NCBI GenBank assembly: GCA_951230915.1
Contig: OX579633.1
Location: 6,980,145 to 7,044,144 of the forward strand
Length of the DNA: 64,000 nucleotides
Direction: 5' to 3'
Source of the DNA: Antitrichia curtipendula
Taxonomy: Eukaryota > Streptophyta > Bryopsida > Hypnales > Leucodontaceae
Shown: piece after piece, positions 23,923 to 36,479 of the stretch
Position numbering within the stretch: the stretch's first letter is position 1
Layout: each line of letters starts with the position of its first letter
Notes under the pieces: generated by a model
Told to the model about the DNA's origin: nothing
Seen by the model: only the letters and a program-made list of their open reading frames with translations
Database searches by the model: none
Program-made: the position numbers and the translations under genes

Positions 23923-25560
23923 TTACAAGGCAGTTCCACGCCCCAACGAAGGACTCCTGGGTTTTGCTTTGCATTGGTCGAAGACATCCTCCAAGTTCAT
24001 GTTCTGCTCCCCGACTATAGGATTTGGCAGATCGGATCTGGGTGAAGAATCTAGGTTGATGGGCACGGTCTGAGAAGGTTGACTCTTCTTCGACTGAGGA
24101 GTCTGATCCTTTCCTTCTCTTGTTTCCGTCCCATCCGGAAATGAATCCGGCATGGAGATGTCCGACAGGTGGATCCTCATAGATCCGGTCAACTTCTGCG
24201 CGCACTCCTCCATCCGGTTGGCCGCCTCTCGCGCCTTAACCATCGACGTCTCCACCTGCTCGGAGAAGTCAGTCAGGATCCAAACTATCCGGGAACCGGA
24301 TAGCTTCTTATCTTCCAAGACCTTCTCGTCCAAGAGTTTCGCCTAGATAGCGGCGGTTCCAGTTTCACCAAAAGTAGTCTTCACCGCTTCCGCCACCTTC
24401 TGTGTCTCATCCGCCATCTCTCGTGTGGCGGCCATGTCCTCAATGAAGGTGAAAAATTCCACCTTCAACATGTCGACTTCTTTTTGAAGTCACCGGATCT
24501 TTGCTTCTTGCTTCCGTATCTCGGCCGGATTGGTGATGCAGTCCGCCACCTTTCCCGGTAACTTGTTGTCCGGAGAAGCGTGCACCATCTTTCCGATCCT
24601 GGAGAAGGTCCTTCTCTTGGCCTCCCAATCTCTTCGTATGTTGCAGAGGATGGAGATGAGCTGCTCAAACGGATTTGTCTTCGCGGAGGCTGGCGTCTCC
24701 ACTTCCGGTCCCTTGTCCGGAGTAGACTTGTCCCTGTGCGGCGATCCTCTCCCGTGAGGAGATGTCGTCTTCTGCCGCTTGTTCGGCCTCTCGGTCTCTT
24801 CTTCTTCTTCCATCTCGGATCCGGTTCCTTCTTTGATCTTGTCATCCAATTCCGACTCTCTGTACTTCAGGAGAGTTTCCTGAGTCTTCCACTCCTTCTC
24901 CTTTGAATCCAACAGGAGTTGGTGATGTTCGTAAAGGTAGAAGAGGTAGGGACACAAAGGTGTCGGCCTACTCCTTCCAATCTTTGTAGCGAGTTGGGAC
25001 ACTAGATCAAACATGATCCGGGCCCAGTCCGCTTTCCGGTCTCCGCTCAGGGCACCAAAAATCGTATTGCTGAGGATTATTGTCACCCTCGTCAGCTTCT
25101 CCGGATGTAGGATCGGGATGAAGAACTGGAGCAATTTCCGGTGCTGGTCGTCTACACAGTCCTCCACTGCGTATCCGTCCTTCGGGTTTACTACTCCCTG
25201 GAACTTGCCCTGGATGTACTTGTCCTTCCGGTTGGCCATCCCATGACCCCCTAACCAGAACTTCTACACCGCTCTCCATATCTCTTCCGTCCAATCGGCC
25301 GGAACACCTCGGAGAGTGTTGTCAAACTGGTTTGACAACTTCCCTTGAATTTCCCTCACCATCCGCTCATCTTTAAAATCTCAGGGTTTATCTAAAAGTC
25401 CGTGGCATCCCATCCTGGTGAGATCCATCTTGAGCAGCTCCATCTCTTCTTCCGTGGAGGGAAGGACCGGAATTACCTTCCAGAGTTTAATCGGAACTGT
25501 GGCCAATGTGGCCGCCCTCACTCTATTCTTTCAAAGCTGCGACATGGACACAAACTAGAC
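23923..25560 (-). pseudogene. Gag-like retroelement protein remnant
   Basis: One minus-strand frame runs for roughly 540 codons with a handful of stops. The longest open part (25239-24490, 249 codons) has KDGYAVEDCVDDQHRKLLQFF, then a helical capsid-like stretch (GALSGDRKADWARIMFDLV, PLCPYLFYLYEHH), then an acidic and basic tail with a nuclear-localisation-like run (NKRQK). A coiled-coil-like region follows (EVDMLKVEFF, EKVLEDKK) down to 23923 in the same frame across TGA and TAG codons. No protease, RT or integrase is present. I infer gag by resemblance to plant LTR elements; the exact family is not identified. Confidence 0.45.
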
Positions 25561-26529
25561 CTGGACGGATACTTTCCGATTCTACCTCACCCACTCCTAG
25601 TCGCACATCTCGTTCTCACTTTCTCTCACCAATCTCAACCGGAAAACCCATAGAAGTTGGTGCGCGCATGGAAATCTACCCTGCAGCACACTTCTAACAC
25701 GCATTCGCTTTCCTCACACTCACACACTCGCAGATAAACCAATACAACGAGCTGAAAACGAGGAGCGCGAAGAAAATACACTCGCCAAACAGAGTTTGGA
25801 AAAGGGGCGCAACTGGAATGGTCTAGGTCTTATATAGTTTTTGGACCCAGACTGGTCATGATGACTTTTTCCGGTCCAGTTCCACCATTCCGGTCTAACC
25901 CTAATCCGATCCTCGACCACTCCAGATACAGTTCCGTTCCTGGGTACTGGTACATGGACCGGATCAGATCCAAATGTTCCGTTTCTTTAATGTCCTTGTT
26001 TATTTTTAGTTCTCTATTGTTTCTAAACAGACTCCGGATACTAATTGCTAGTTTCCACTCCATCTTCTAGGTAAACAAAAGAAAGCCAAAAATTATGGTT
26101 GCGACAACTCTTAGAAATGAGCTTCAAATACACTAGATCTTGACAAAAAAATCACATTAGAAATTCATTTAAAAAAATTGTAGAGTAGATTTTGAGAAGC
26201 CATAAATTGATTGGGTTATGCATGTTAGGCCTTTTACCCTCATATTTTTTTGGTCACCAAAATTTAAGATTCTACATGTGAAAAGAGGATTGAAAGACTT
26301 CAAATCACTTTTGGAGTTTTTACACCCTCGTCACCAAACATTATAATCTTTCAATCCATATGTGATATTGTTGTGTTTTCTTTCCTATGTGATCTCTAAC
26401 ATGTCTAGTTTGAATACATGCGGTTACAGTTAAAAAACCCTGATATAACTTATCAAAAAGTTGGCTTTTTATTCAATTTAGAACAAATTCCTAGAAGTTC
26501 AAAAAAGACCTTGGACATTTAGGAGTTAA

Positions 26530-27890
26530 ATTATAGTGCATGCCTTGAATGTTGAAACCATTGTTCATTGGTGTGCATGTTGTAAGGTATGCTTTGAAAA
26601 AGTATATTATATATATTGCATTGCACCATTCAACTTGTTGACTCATTTCATCCATAAACCTCAAACAAAAGTGAGCTTGTGATATGTAAAGATAGAAATG
26701 TTTATTCTAATTTATTGTTATAAAATTTGATGTTATATTATACAATTGGTTGCTAAGGCATTTCAAGGTTCAGATGTTGTGCAAGTGTGCAAAAACAATT
26801 GTGCAGTGGCGTATGACAATACAAACAATCCAATTAGAGAGTTTGGTTTTGTTTTCGTATCTCAAACCACTAGAACCTATGTTTATGTTTCAATCCTCAA
26901 AAACTAATTATGATTGTGAATAGTACATTGTACTACACAAACACTTGAAGAAAACTTGTGTTTATATCCTATGTTTATGCTTTAATTCTCAAAAATGATT
27001 ATGATTGTTAGTAGTACATTGTACTATACAGACACCTTAAAAAACAAAATAAATTGTGTTTATATTATGAGATTGTGCAACAAATCAATGACTTTATAGT
27101 AATTATACTGTAAAAAATTTAATATATGATGTTGTATTATATGAATGCGTCATGTTGAGAGAGCTACAAATCATCAATAATTGAAATGTGTAAGTTCCAA
27201 AGCATTGAAAGTAGCAAAAAAATTCTTATACATTAAGATTATTTTCAAATATATTTGTATCAAGAACATCTTCAAAACTTTCAAGAAATTGGGTCAAATC
27301 CAAATGAAACTTACCCTCATGACTTTGAGTTATAAAGTAAATGTTCAATCCACATATAATATGTTGGAACCAAAAAAGCTTTATAGAAGTAGAATTATGA
27401 AGTAAATTTTGGATCCACATACAATATACTAGAACTAGAAAGTCTTACAAAAGTAAAAATCCAATTTGTTGTAACTATAAGTTAGAAATTTCCTAGATAT
27501 TGCAAACCTGGTAGTTCAAAAGCTCAATGTCATGTGACCAATTTATCTAAAAACACTTCTAACTAAATATTAGCAATATTGCGCCATACAATACAATTAC
27601 AATAAACCTTTTGTCATAAACAGGACAACAAAGAGTGAATACATTATTCATTTTAAAATTAGTAGATAATTAGAGTCTCCTTTGCATCACTAGGAGCATG
27701 CTATTCTTTGTTATGTTAATAGAAAGCGATTCCTACTACCATTATAACTCAAAGTTTATTTTCATAATGACTTTTTTTTTTGTATTTCTACTTTGCATCC
27801 CCCCAAAGGCGCATAGCACTCAAAGCCCTAGTCATCCAATAGTAAAATTCCTTTACTCACAGGTGAAAAATTTGAGTTGACACCCTTGCA
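26530..27890. other. AT-rich intergenic DNA with two local duplications
   Basis: No gene is recognised. A duplication of about 92 bp occupies 26876-26967 and 26968-27065 (CCTATGTTTATG...GTGTTTATAT). A second duplication of about 64 bp lies at about 27327-27453 (AAGTAAAT..GATCCACATA). Confidence 0.5.
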
Positions 27891-29514
27891 ATAAATGCTA
27901 GGGAGCGGGAGCGACACAGAGCTGGTAAAGTCCCGCCTTACACCCTTCCTCCTTCATCAACGCGCGGCTGCGACAGGCGCAACGGCGGCTAAGTACGGCT
28001 ACGTCAGGCGACGGCAGCAACCGTGCCTACATCAGGCGCCTACAGTGGATGCGGCGACGTCTGACACCGGCCGAAACAAGGGCGCCCCCGAAACTGCCTG
28101 CAAAACCCTAAACCTGCCCGAATCCCGCCACCTCTCGCACACGATTCTGTTTCTGCAAAGTCATTGCCGACTGCTTGTCCGCTCCAATTCGTCACAGTAC
28201 AACAACGACGTTGACCTCGATTGCAGCAAACGAAACGCATTTTTATGTTCGAGTCCACGCGGTTGTGTTGAAGCTGGAAAAAAAATGGTATAGCAGAAGC
28301 CCTTGCAGAAGATATTTTTCTGGTGGAAATGATTATCTCCAAAATGATAAAAAAGAACACTGGGTTCTGTGGCGCACGAGGAGAAGATTTACGTCTATGT
28401 GTAGGGCAGTATCTTCTATCTGTTGCCGAATTATTCCAATTTCAGAGAAAAGGTCACGAGGTTGAGTCAAGTGGAATCATTAGTTGATTAGAACAGGGGC
28501 CCCGGTTGTGCCGACGCGGGATGTCGGGGGTTAGAATTTTGAACAGTACTACTGTACCAAGCCAACTTGCAACACTTGCAACCGATGTGAATGGTGGAGA
28601 CTGAGCTGGACATTTGAATTACAATTTTATTATTGTTTTTGAAAATCTCGGTCGTGAGTGGTGGTGGAAGTTGTCTGTACATTAGCGGTTTATTAGAATG
28701 GGAAGTACCCGCGGTGGTGAAAGTCGCTGGGACCTCGTTGGGGGAGGGCGAGGTATTGGTTCCTCGGAGTTGCGCATTGATTTGCAAGGCCTCCATCTTC
28801 AAGTTTGAATGGTGGTGGAAGGTGCAGATTGCAGTGGAATTTTAGCAGAGAAATGACGGCGGTTTCTTGGCTGTTGCTTGCTGGTCAGGTTAGATCCTTT
28901 TGGTATTCCCGTAAGGTACGGAGAGGTTGGAGCTGGGGAAGTGATTCGATTAGTGATTTAGGTTAACGAGTCTTGTTGCGACGTTCTTGACTACTATGAG
29001 TACGCCCTGACTGACGATCCTCGTGCGTGGTGGTCGTGGTTTTCTAGGCCATTGGCCCGCGCAGTGGTCTAGAAACTTCGTTTGTGCGTGCATTTTTCGG
29101 TAGTCGGTATCATTGGATTTCACTGCTGAAAAGTTTATGAAGTGGCGTTCGATCTCGGGAAATGTGCGGGAGATAGTAGTCTTTGCTACTGAGGTGTATA
29201 TCCGAACCCGAGGAGCTGCTTTCTACTTTGGAGCAGGAATGCTTTTGCAGAACTGAAAACTATTCATGAAGCTCTTGGGTGTTGGTGGAGCGCCAGAAAC
29301 GACTATCGGTCTTGCTAACGGCAGACTGCCAGGTTTGCGGTCCAGGTTTAGGGTTCTCACCGATCGTGTTGTGTACACTGAGGTTTTGAGAGTTCGGAGG
29401 TGGAATTACGAGTACTGAGATTCCAGACTCGTCTGAAGGTGGACTGGGTATTTTATCCTAGAAAATTACAAAGCTTACGTTTCAGTTGCTTTGAATTTAT
29501 GTTCCGCGATCACG
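27891..29514 (+). promoter_or_regulatory. GC-rich upstream region of the GT31 gene
   Basis: GC content jumps relative to flanking DNA and stays high into the gene. Short frames (for example 27895-28293) have no domain and are probably leader or promoter sequence. No convincing TATA box or transcription start was identified, and an upstream noncoding exon or intron is possible. Confidence 0.4.
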
Positions 29515-31896
29515 ATGTTTACGAGGCATCAATTCGCCAGGGGCCCGGGACGGAAGGCATTTTGGAGCACCCTTCTTTTGCTCGCCATTTTTCTAGGGGT
29601 CGCCACCATGGTTTGGCTCTCTCTGGTGTTCTCGTCGCACAGGTCCCCCTGCATTGCCGACAGCCACAGTAATTTAGCACCTCCTTCCTTCTTCTGGTCG
29701 ACCCCTTCCATCAGCGGGGGTCTCTCGAACGAAGCCACCTTCTCGGCGCCCCCGTACATGCACCCCATCCAGCCGAACAATGGTCTGGCCATCAACCATA
29801 TTGTGTTCGGCATAGCAGGCGCGGCGCAATTATGGGACAGGCGGAAAGAGTTCATCAAGCTCTGGTGGCGTCGCGAGGAAATGCGGGGCTTCGTGTGGCT
29901 GGAAGAAGCTGTGAAGATCCAAGACGGAGAGAATGTACCGCCGGTGCACGTCTCCGAAGACACGAGTACGTTCTCTTACACTCATCCACTGGGCCATCCT
30001 TCGGGAACTCGTCTGTCCCGGATCGTTTGCGAGACATTTCGTCTGGGCCTGCCGAACGTGCGTTGGTTCGTGATGGGTGACGACGACACTTTGTTCAACA
30101 CGGACAATCTGGTTCGTGTTTTGAGCAAGTACGACCCGTCTGAGATGTGGTATATCGGCAGCAACTCGGAGAGTCACCGCCAGAACGATCACTTCAGCCA
30201 TAGCATGGCTTACGGTGGCGGCGGTTTTGCAATCAGTTACCCTTTGGCGGAGGCCCTGGCGGCTATGCAGGACGAGTGTCTTGAGCGTTACCCGTCTCTA
30301 TTCGGTAGTGACGACCGTCTCCATGCTTGCATCACGGAGCTGGGCGTTCCTTTGACAAGAGAAGGTGGATTCCACCAGGTGAGATGTTTGACGGAGTTTC
30401 AGAGTTTTGGGGAGTCGTCGCAGTCGTCGAGCTTGCTTTGTAGAAATGGAGTGTGGTCTAGCTAGGTCGCATTTGTCAGAATGTCTTGCAGTGCATCGCT
30501 TGCGACCTGTGTGCTTTTTATGAGTAATTCCCGAGTCAGTTTGGTGTTTATGTGGTGTGGTGCCTGGAGTTGAGCCAATGAGTCATTTTTTGCTCTGTTC
30601 GGATAAGAGCAGTTGTTCCGACTTGGGGCGAGGAATTGCAAGGATGTGCAGAATAGGCTTGGCGCTGTAAACCTGCGAAAGCAGATTCCTGTGTTTTTTC
30701 GGATTGTGTATTGGTACTTCCGCATCCGCGATTTGACCTTGTGTCGTGTTTGTTGTTTTTGTGTGCAGTTTGATGTGTTCGGCGACGCCCACGGTCTGCT
30801 TGCGTCTCACCCCGTGACCCCGTTCATGTCCATGCATCACTTGGAGCTGTTGGATCCCGTGTTCCCCCAAATGTCCCACCTGGAAGGACTGCGATTGCTG
30901 ACGAAAGCCATGCGCACGGAACCTGGTAGCTTCTTGCAGCAATCGGTCGCTTATGACAAGAAGCGCAGCCTTTCTTTCTCGATTTCCACCGGCTACGTGA
31001 TCCAGGTACGGTTGGATTGAGAAGAGTGGAGGTAGTGGTCGTCTGAGTGTGTGTTGTCGCTGGCTCATTCCAGGTGGTAAATACGAGCATTGTGGGTTAC
31101 GGGCGAGGGAATAGGGTTGGAGGGTATTGTGTTGCCAGTGTGGAAGTGGTCCATGAAAGTGTCCTCCGTGAGTGAATTGCATGCTGGTAGAGAAGCTGAA
31201 GTGGCCCTTTGTTTATGGTGAGACGATTCTTGACGTGTGTGAGCGCACTTGTTTGTGCAGGTTTACCCAGAAATCATTCTTCCGCGATTGTTGACTCGGG
31301 TGGAGACCACTTTTACAGCATGGAACAGAGACAAAAAGCCTCTTGAGTTCGCCTTCGACACGAGACCAAGTGCCTCTTCGGTGTGCAATCGGCCTTACTT
31401 GTTTTACATGGAGGAGATGCAGCCTGATGTGATCAGTTCGCGAGTGGTTAGTGTGTACAGGCGACTTTCTAGCGTTGACGAGGAGAAGGCGAAGAACTAC
31501 TGCTGGTCGAAGGGATTTGCTCCATCTAGAGTGCAGAGCATTCGAGTTGTGAGCGAAAGAGTTTCCGACAAATTTTTCTCGGTAAGCTTTGTTTGTTTGT
31601 TGAAATTTGGATATGTGAGGTCACTGAGGTGCCGTGTTCTGGATATGTTTTAGGTACTTCAGCAATATGATTCCACTTCAGCGTTTACTTCCTTGAAAAT
31701 TAGTGTAGTTTGCACTCTGCGCAAATAGTAAGTTTGGATTGGCAGGGTCATGGTTTCAGTAGATGTCTTAACGCAATTTTGATCATGGCAGTTACCGAGG
31801 AGACAATGTGCGAAGATTTTGGAAGTTAAACACCAAGTGTTACATATTCATGTTGGCGCTTGCAGAAGCGGTGAACTGATCACTGCAGCTAAATGA
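29515..31896 (+). CDS. Fringe-like GT31 glycosyltransferase (DUF604 type), four exons
   Basis: The predicted 508-residue type II membrane enzyme probably transfers a sugar in the Golgi; donor and acceptor are unknown. Exons: 29515-30378, 30769-31005, 31261-31581, 31792-31896. All introns are GT/AG and preserve frame. Start: ATG at 29515; the frame is open a little upstream but only with a TTG. A basic N-terminus precedes a hydrophobic anchor at residues 15-39. The catalytic region has NHIVFGIAG (94-102), the metal-binding DxD within RWFVMGDDDT (183-192), YGGGGFAIS (233-241) and GSDDRL (264-269). The last exon begins LPRRQCAKIL, matching the conserved PRRQCC end of plant DUF604 proteins, which decided the final splice. 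No disabling change is seen. It is the only apparently intact gene here. Confidence 0.88.
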
Positions 31897-32626
31897 GGAC
31901 AGTATACCTGCTTATATATAATGTACTTCCACTAGTCTGGGGTGGTCGTTTTCCTTTCCACCTTGGTCTCAAATGTGTGGGTGGGAACGAGCGCTCTTCA
32001 TTCTCACTGGAGCTTCAGGACTTTTTGCAGCTTCGAAGTGGTGTGATCAGCATACAAGATCATCCAGGGCAGAGCTTGGCAATTTTTTCCCTTAACGGAA
32101 TTAGTCAGGCCCTTGAAGCGGCGTGTTGGTGAATGGATGATTTACTTGACCACCACTTTGATGAGTGTGCATCCTTCCGGGGTGAGCAGTTAGAGCAAGA
32201 CCTCATATAGCGAGTGCACAGTTGAAAGCATTGTGTGCGCTGTTGTTGGGTTGAATGGCTATTGCCGAATTCTTCGACCCCCCGATTGGAGGGGAGTCTT
32301 TGTTTCAGTTAGACAATCTCTGTAGAGGGAAGGATCCCGTCTACGTGTTCACCTGCTTATTCTTGTTATTGAAACACATGTATTTTACAACCACTTCGAA
32401 CTTATCTTCGCAGGTTTTCTTTAAGGGAGTTTGTGTACTTGGATAAACTAGCTTACCAAAGTGGCTTGGAGTGGAGTGAGCCAGAGTTGAAGAAAAAACA
32501 ACGGCATTGTGGGATAGGATCTTCAAACCGATGTAGAGGGGGCGGGAAAATATGAGTGAACCAGAAAACTGTGGCTTCATGCCAGACGATACACAAATTA
32601 GCCTCTGGTCTTTACAAGGGCCACTA
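31897..32626. other. 3-prime flank of the GT31 gene
   Basis: It probably contains the 3-prime UTR. No obvious polyadenylation signal was pinned down. Short frames have no domain. Confidence 0.4.
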
Positions 32627-33447
32627 TTAACCCCTAAGTGCCTAAGCCTTTCCAAGTGTGTTCTTCCTATGAAAAAAGAGCATGGACTTATAGTTATCCC
32701 CAATGACGCAAATTGTTTTTTTTTCAAAATCTAACCTTACAGATGTTTAAAGAGCTAGCTTATTAGTATGTATACCAATTTTGAGTGCAAAATTGCATAG
32801 GAGTTGTGAGATCATAACAAAAGAAATGTATGTTTTCTATTTTTAATATGCTGCCCCTCCCCACAATGTTTGAGAAATTTGCAAATAAATATTTTTGGGG
32901 ATTGGAGGTGACATGAACAACTACAAATTATGTTAGCACACTAAAATACACTTTCAAAAAACTTAATTTCACATGAAAAGCTATCAAACTCATTACACAA
33001 TCCACCTTGCAATTGTTGAAATGCAATTTTTTTTATAAGTAGAAATTGCAAATAACTCTAAATCAACACTTGCATGTTTAAATTTTCAACGGTGAAAATC
33101 ATGAAAACACTTTACTCTTTCCATTGGGACCATTTTCAAAGCAAATGGATAAGTACAACTTTTTAAATCTCAAATCAAGTGAAATTGGCAAGCTTTGTTC
33201 AAAGCCGGGAAATCAAGTAAAATTTGCAAACTTTACTCTTCCACTAATGATATATATATGCCTTTGAGGACCTCTCAAAAATCAAATATTTACCTTTTTT
33301 AGTGAAAAATAAAAGTTTCCAATAGTTAACCTTCAATATTGCCCGTGAAAATTTTTTAACTGGTCAAATGAATTTAACTGCCCGTACCCAAATGAGCCTG
33401 AAATTTTGCAGCGACCATATTTAGTCGCTCAGGCAGTTAGGGGTTAA
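32627..33447. mobile_element. TTAA-flanked element, family 2
   Basis: It begins TTAACCCCTAAGTGCCTAAG and ends CAGTTAGGGGTTAA. TTAA is on both sides, and it is 821 bp. The interior closely matches the reverse complement of 42064-42841, for example CCACCTTGCAATTGTTGAAA and GGCAAGC. It is noncoding. Confidence 0.75.
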
Positions 33448-35354
33448 CTTGGAGAAAACCCAAGTATGTAAGAAAGAATTTTCTGCCAAGAAGATGAGGC
33501 CTAGCTTCCCTTGCTTACAGAAATAATGATTGCTTTCTCTAAGAATATTTATTTTGCTCTTCAACAATGTTTTTGGGACCTATACTGCACTATTACAAAA
33601 TAGGAGGTTCCAATATCTAGAGTGACTTAGGTGAGTTGGGAGAAGTCTTACTCATCTCCAAAGGTGAGTACAAGATTCTTCAACGAGTTGGAGAAAAATT
33701 CTTGGTATCCACTCAGTTCTTTTGACTTGCATTTCTTTGATGAGTTGGAGGAATGCAAGTTTCCTTTTTAAGGGGTTTGTTGTCTTAATGGTAGGGCAAC
33801 TTACCTTCCTTGTGCAAGGTGTTGTGGAGTAGAGATGTTGTAAGGGCGAATTAGTACAACATGCTCAGTTGGAGCCTTTCTACATATAAGATTTATTCCA
33901 ATATTTCTACAAGGGTATTGTTTGTCACAAGATAAATTTGATTACCCTAAAACCATTATTTCTCTAATTGGTCTCCTAAAAATAATAATAAATGTGGAAT
34001 AATGTCTTCAAATTTTATGGGTGCTCTTCATTATTTGTAGAAAATAAAATAATAGGACAATAGTTCTTGTTTCTTTTCTCAAAAAACTCCTAGATTTTAG
34101 AGAATCTTCAAAAGGCTTTTGTTTTAATTGGTCTTGCTCAATGAATACATACAACTAAACAGGTTTTCATGGGAAGCTATAAGAAAAATATAAAGATAAG
34201 GCTTACATGTGGCATTGTTTCTACTTCCAACTTTGAGTCAAGTGAAATAAGCAATTGCTCTACAAATGGTTCTATTGCCATAACACTTAACTGCTTTTTG
34301 CACAATTTCCTAGTCAAACTTCTACATGTAAAGTAGGCATATCCTTTTGCAACACTGCCTCTTTGGAGACAAGTAAACTAGTGGTGTTCAAAGTTGACTA
34401 AGTAACCTAATTTCAACAAATTCATTTTCTTAAGTTAATACTAATTTCCAAAAGTAACCAATGGGCGATGTAGAGCTTTTTGAGGCAACCAATGAAAATT
34501 GAAGCATTTTATATTTCAAGGATGTCTATTTAAGGGTAATTGTAGATGCTCCTTAACTTCTATATTGAAAAATTGTAGTTTATTTACACAATCTCTGAAC
34601 ATTCTCAAACCAATTACATTCACTTCTACTTTAATTTGCTAACATTTTGGTGTGATCTTTTTATACAATTTGTGTTCAAAGATGTTCAATCTCAAAAAAG
34701 TGTCTGTTTTAGGTGAATATACGTTTACTTCTCTAGATGCAAACCCTCCTCTCCTTCAATCCAAAGCCAATAACCATACTCTTATTAACATATGTGCATC
34801 CATAATCATCACCATGTATAATACAAACCCTTACATTTAAAACAAAATTGACACCAAAACTTAGATTTTGAAGACATAAGATGTATACAATACAACATGA
34901 GAGCCGAGGAGAGTCTAGTGTTGATTTTTGATACACCTACAAAGAATATTTTGAAATTTCTTAACTTATTCATACAATGTCAAAATTATGCATGCTAAAG
35001 TGCATTAGAATCCACTTTCACTCACCAATAAGATCCAATAAAAACATTTACATTGAATAATATCAAGTATGATTAGTTACCATTATTGTTGATTTATAGG
35101 TGCACTTTGTCACATACCTTACAATTAGAATCACATTACTAGCACATAGATTACAATTTTTTTAAGGTGACACTAATATAGATAACGTTCTCTCTATTGA
35201 AAGTAGAGAGAGAAATAATTCCAACCACTCTAAGTAGTTGGCATACATAAAGAGTCTATTTGTTTAGGATCCCATATTGGGCTTCTAAAAGCTAGTTCAA
35301 GTAACACCTAGACTGCATACCTTAGTAAAAAGAGACTATGTATTTAGGCTGTTG
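33448..35354. other. AT-rich intergenic DNA
   Basis: No gene, tRNA or element ends recognised. Confidence 0.4.
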
Positions 35355-35891
35355 CACATTAAGGTAAACCTGCCTATGATAGGCAAAATAACTGATTTGT
35401 CATGTTGCCATTACCAAAAAAATTCTGATTTTTTTTCATACAAAGACAAATCTGAAAAATGAAGGAAGCAATTGGAATTTTATTTTTTGGACAAAGTACG
35501 AATTAGTTATGAATTTCTGAAGTGTTCTGCCCAATTGGTCTAAAAGAATCTGTAGACTACTCCAAATTAGTAAAAAGTGTTTCTATAATGGTCATCTTAC
35601 CACCTAAAGCAATCACCAGATTTTCTAACATGGCCATGACATGAAGGAATAAAAAGAATAACTTTCTATGACAAGTTTACACTAGAAAGGTGTAAGTGTC
35701 CTATGACAATCACTAATAACTCCATGGCTATCTCTCAAGGCATTGATTTTGGCCACTAACCAACCTAATGAAGTCATGATCTCATTTATTGACAAAAATC
35801 TGAAATGGGTTGATGTAAGGCTGTAATGGGTGGTTTTGTAGATGTCTGCATTAGGTGGTCTGCTTGTCATAGGCAGGTCTACCTTATAGTG
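35355..35891. mobile_element. CACTA-like MITE, about 537 bp
   Basis: The left end is CACATTAAGGTAAACCTGCC. The right end, in reverse complement, is CACTATAAGGTAGACCTGCC, followed by TATGA on both sides. No matching 3-bp duplication remains, so this looks like an older copy. It is noncoding. Confidence 0.5.
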
Positions 35892-36154
35892 CACTAAATG
35901 TTGGTGACCATCTAGAACACAAGTAGTGTATCTAAAGAAGGGAATTGTAACTTTGACAACCGTTGTTCAACAATTCTATTTCAATATTGTTTTTTGGAGG
36001 TTTTATATTCATCCACAATTTTTGTTTTTAACATGACATTTGGGCTATAAAATTCTTGGCCAAAAATGGGTTGCACATTCAAATTGCTTAACAGTCGCAA
36101 CATGACAATGTAAAACCAGGCAATGATCCTCCCCACATTAGAAAGGTAGTATTA

Positions 36155-36418
36155 TGGCGGTATTCCGTGTGCCATTTTCAGAGTGCCCACTCTGAACCCT
36201 AAAAATGACATCTAGTATAGTTATAGATTTCAAAAATAAAAAATCTAGGATTGATATTGATTTCAGATCGCACGGTTTGAAAAATCTAGAATTTATATAG
36301 ATTTCATAGATCTAGGACTCTTATAGATGTCAGAAATCTATGTCTGCTATAGATTTCAGACCATTTCAGAGTGCACGGTCTGAACTGTTAAAAGTGCCAA
36401 ACTAACGGAATACCGCCA
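36155..36418. mobile_element. MITE with TGGCGGTATTCCGT ends, 264 bp
   Basis: The left end is TGGCGGTATTCCGT and the right end is ACGGAATACCGCCA, a perfect 14-bp inverted repeat. A looser inverted match continues inward (GGCA, then CAGAGTG and GGTCTGAA). The interior repeats ATAGATTTCAGA-type words. The target duplication is unclear and the superfamily is not assigned. Confidence 0.65.
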
Positions 36419-36479
36419 TTTTAACGAAATTGCCCATTTCTTCTTTTGCTAACCGTAGTCACACATGGATCTTCTGCAG

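Larger units (their letters stand above)
22517..26106 (-). mobile_element. Gag-encoding retroelement-like insertion with TG...CA ends
   Basis: The insertion begins TGTCGCAG and ends TTGCGACA. It is flanked by near-identical 5-bp sequences (GCTCT and ACTCT), which suits integrase-type insertion. Composition changes sharply: it is GC-richer with very frequent CCGG and CCGGAT words. It carries a gag-like frame on the minus strand. I could not find long direct terminal repeats, so it is not a standard full LTR element. It may be a gag-only or deletion derivative. Confidence 0.5.
22284..26529. mobile_element. TTAA-flanked element, family 3, interrupted by a 3.6-kb insertion
   Basis: The ends are TTAACTCCTAAATGTCCAAG and its inverse TTGGACATTTAGGAGTTAA. 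The two outer parts (22284-22516 and 26107-26529) together match the reverse complement of the uninterrupted copy at 42990-43654 over essentially its whole length. The middle is a separate insertion. Confidence 0.75.

Noticed and set aside
27895..28293. 132-codon frame upstream of the GT31 gene
   Set aside because: No domain; its length is explained by high GC. Treated as leader or promoter DNA.
29529..31182. Long open frames antisense to the GT31 exons
   Set aside because: They are shadows of GC-rich coding sequence and lack domains or splice support.
31651..31730. Alternative last exon of the GT31 gene after the AG near 31654
   Set aside because: The acceptor at 31791 gives LPRRQC, the conserved family ending, so it was preferred.
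33775..33850. tRNA-like stretch (GTCTTAATGGTAGGGCAAC)
   Set aside because: No consistent acceptor stem, anticodon arm or GGTTCGA loop could be folded.
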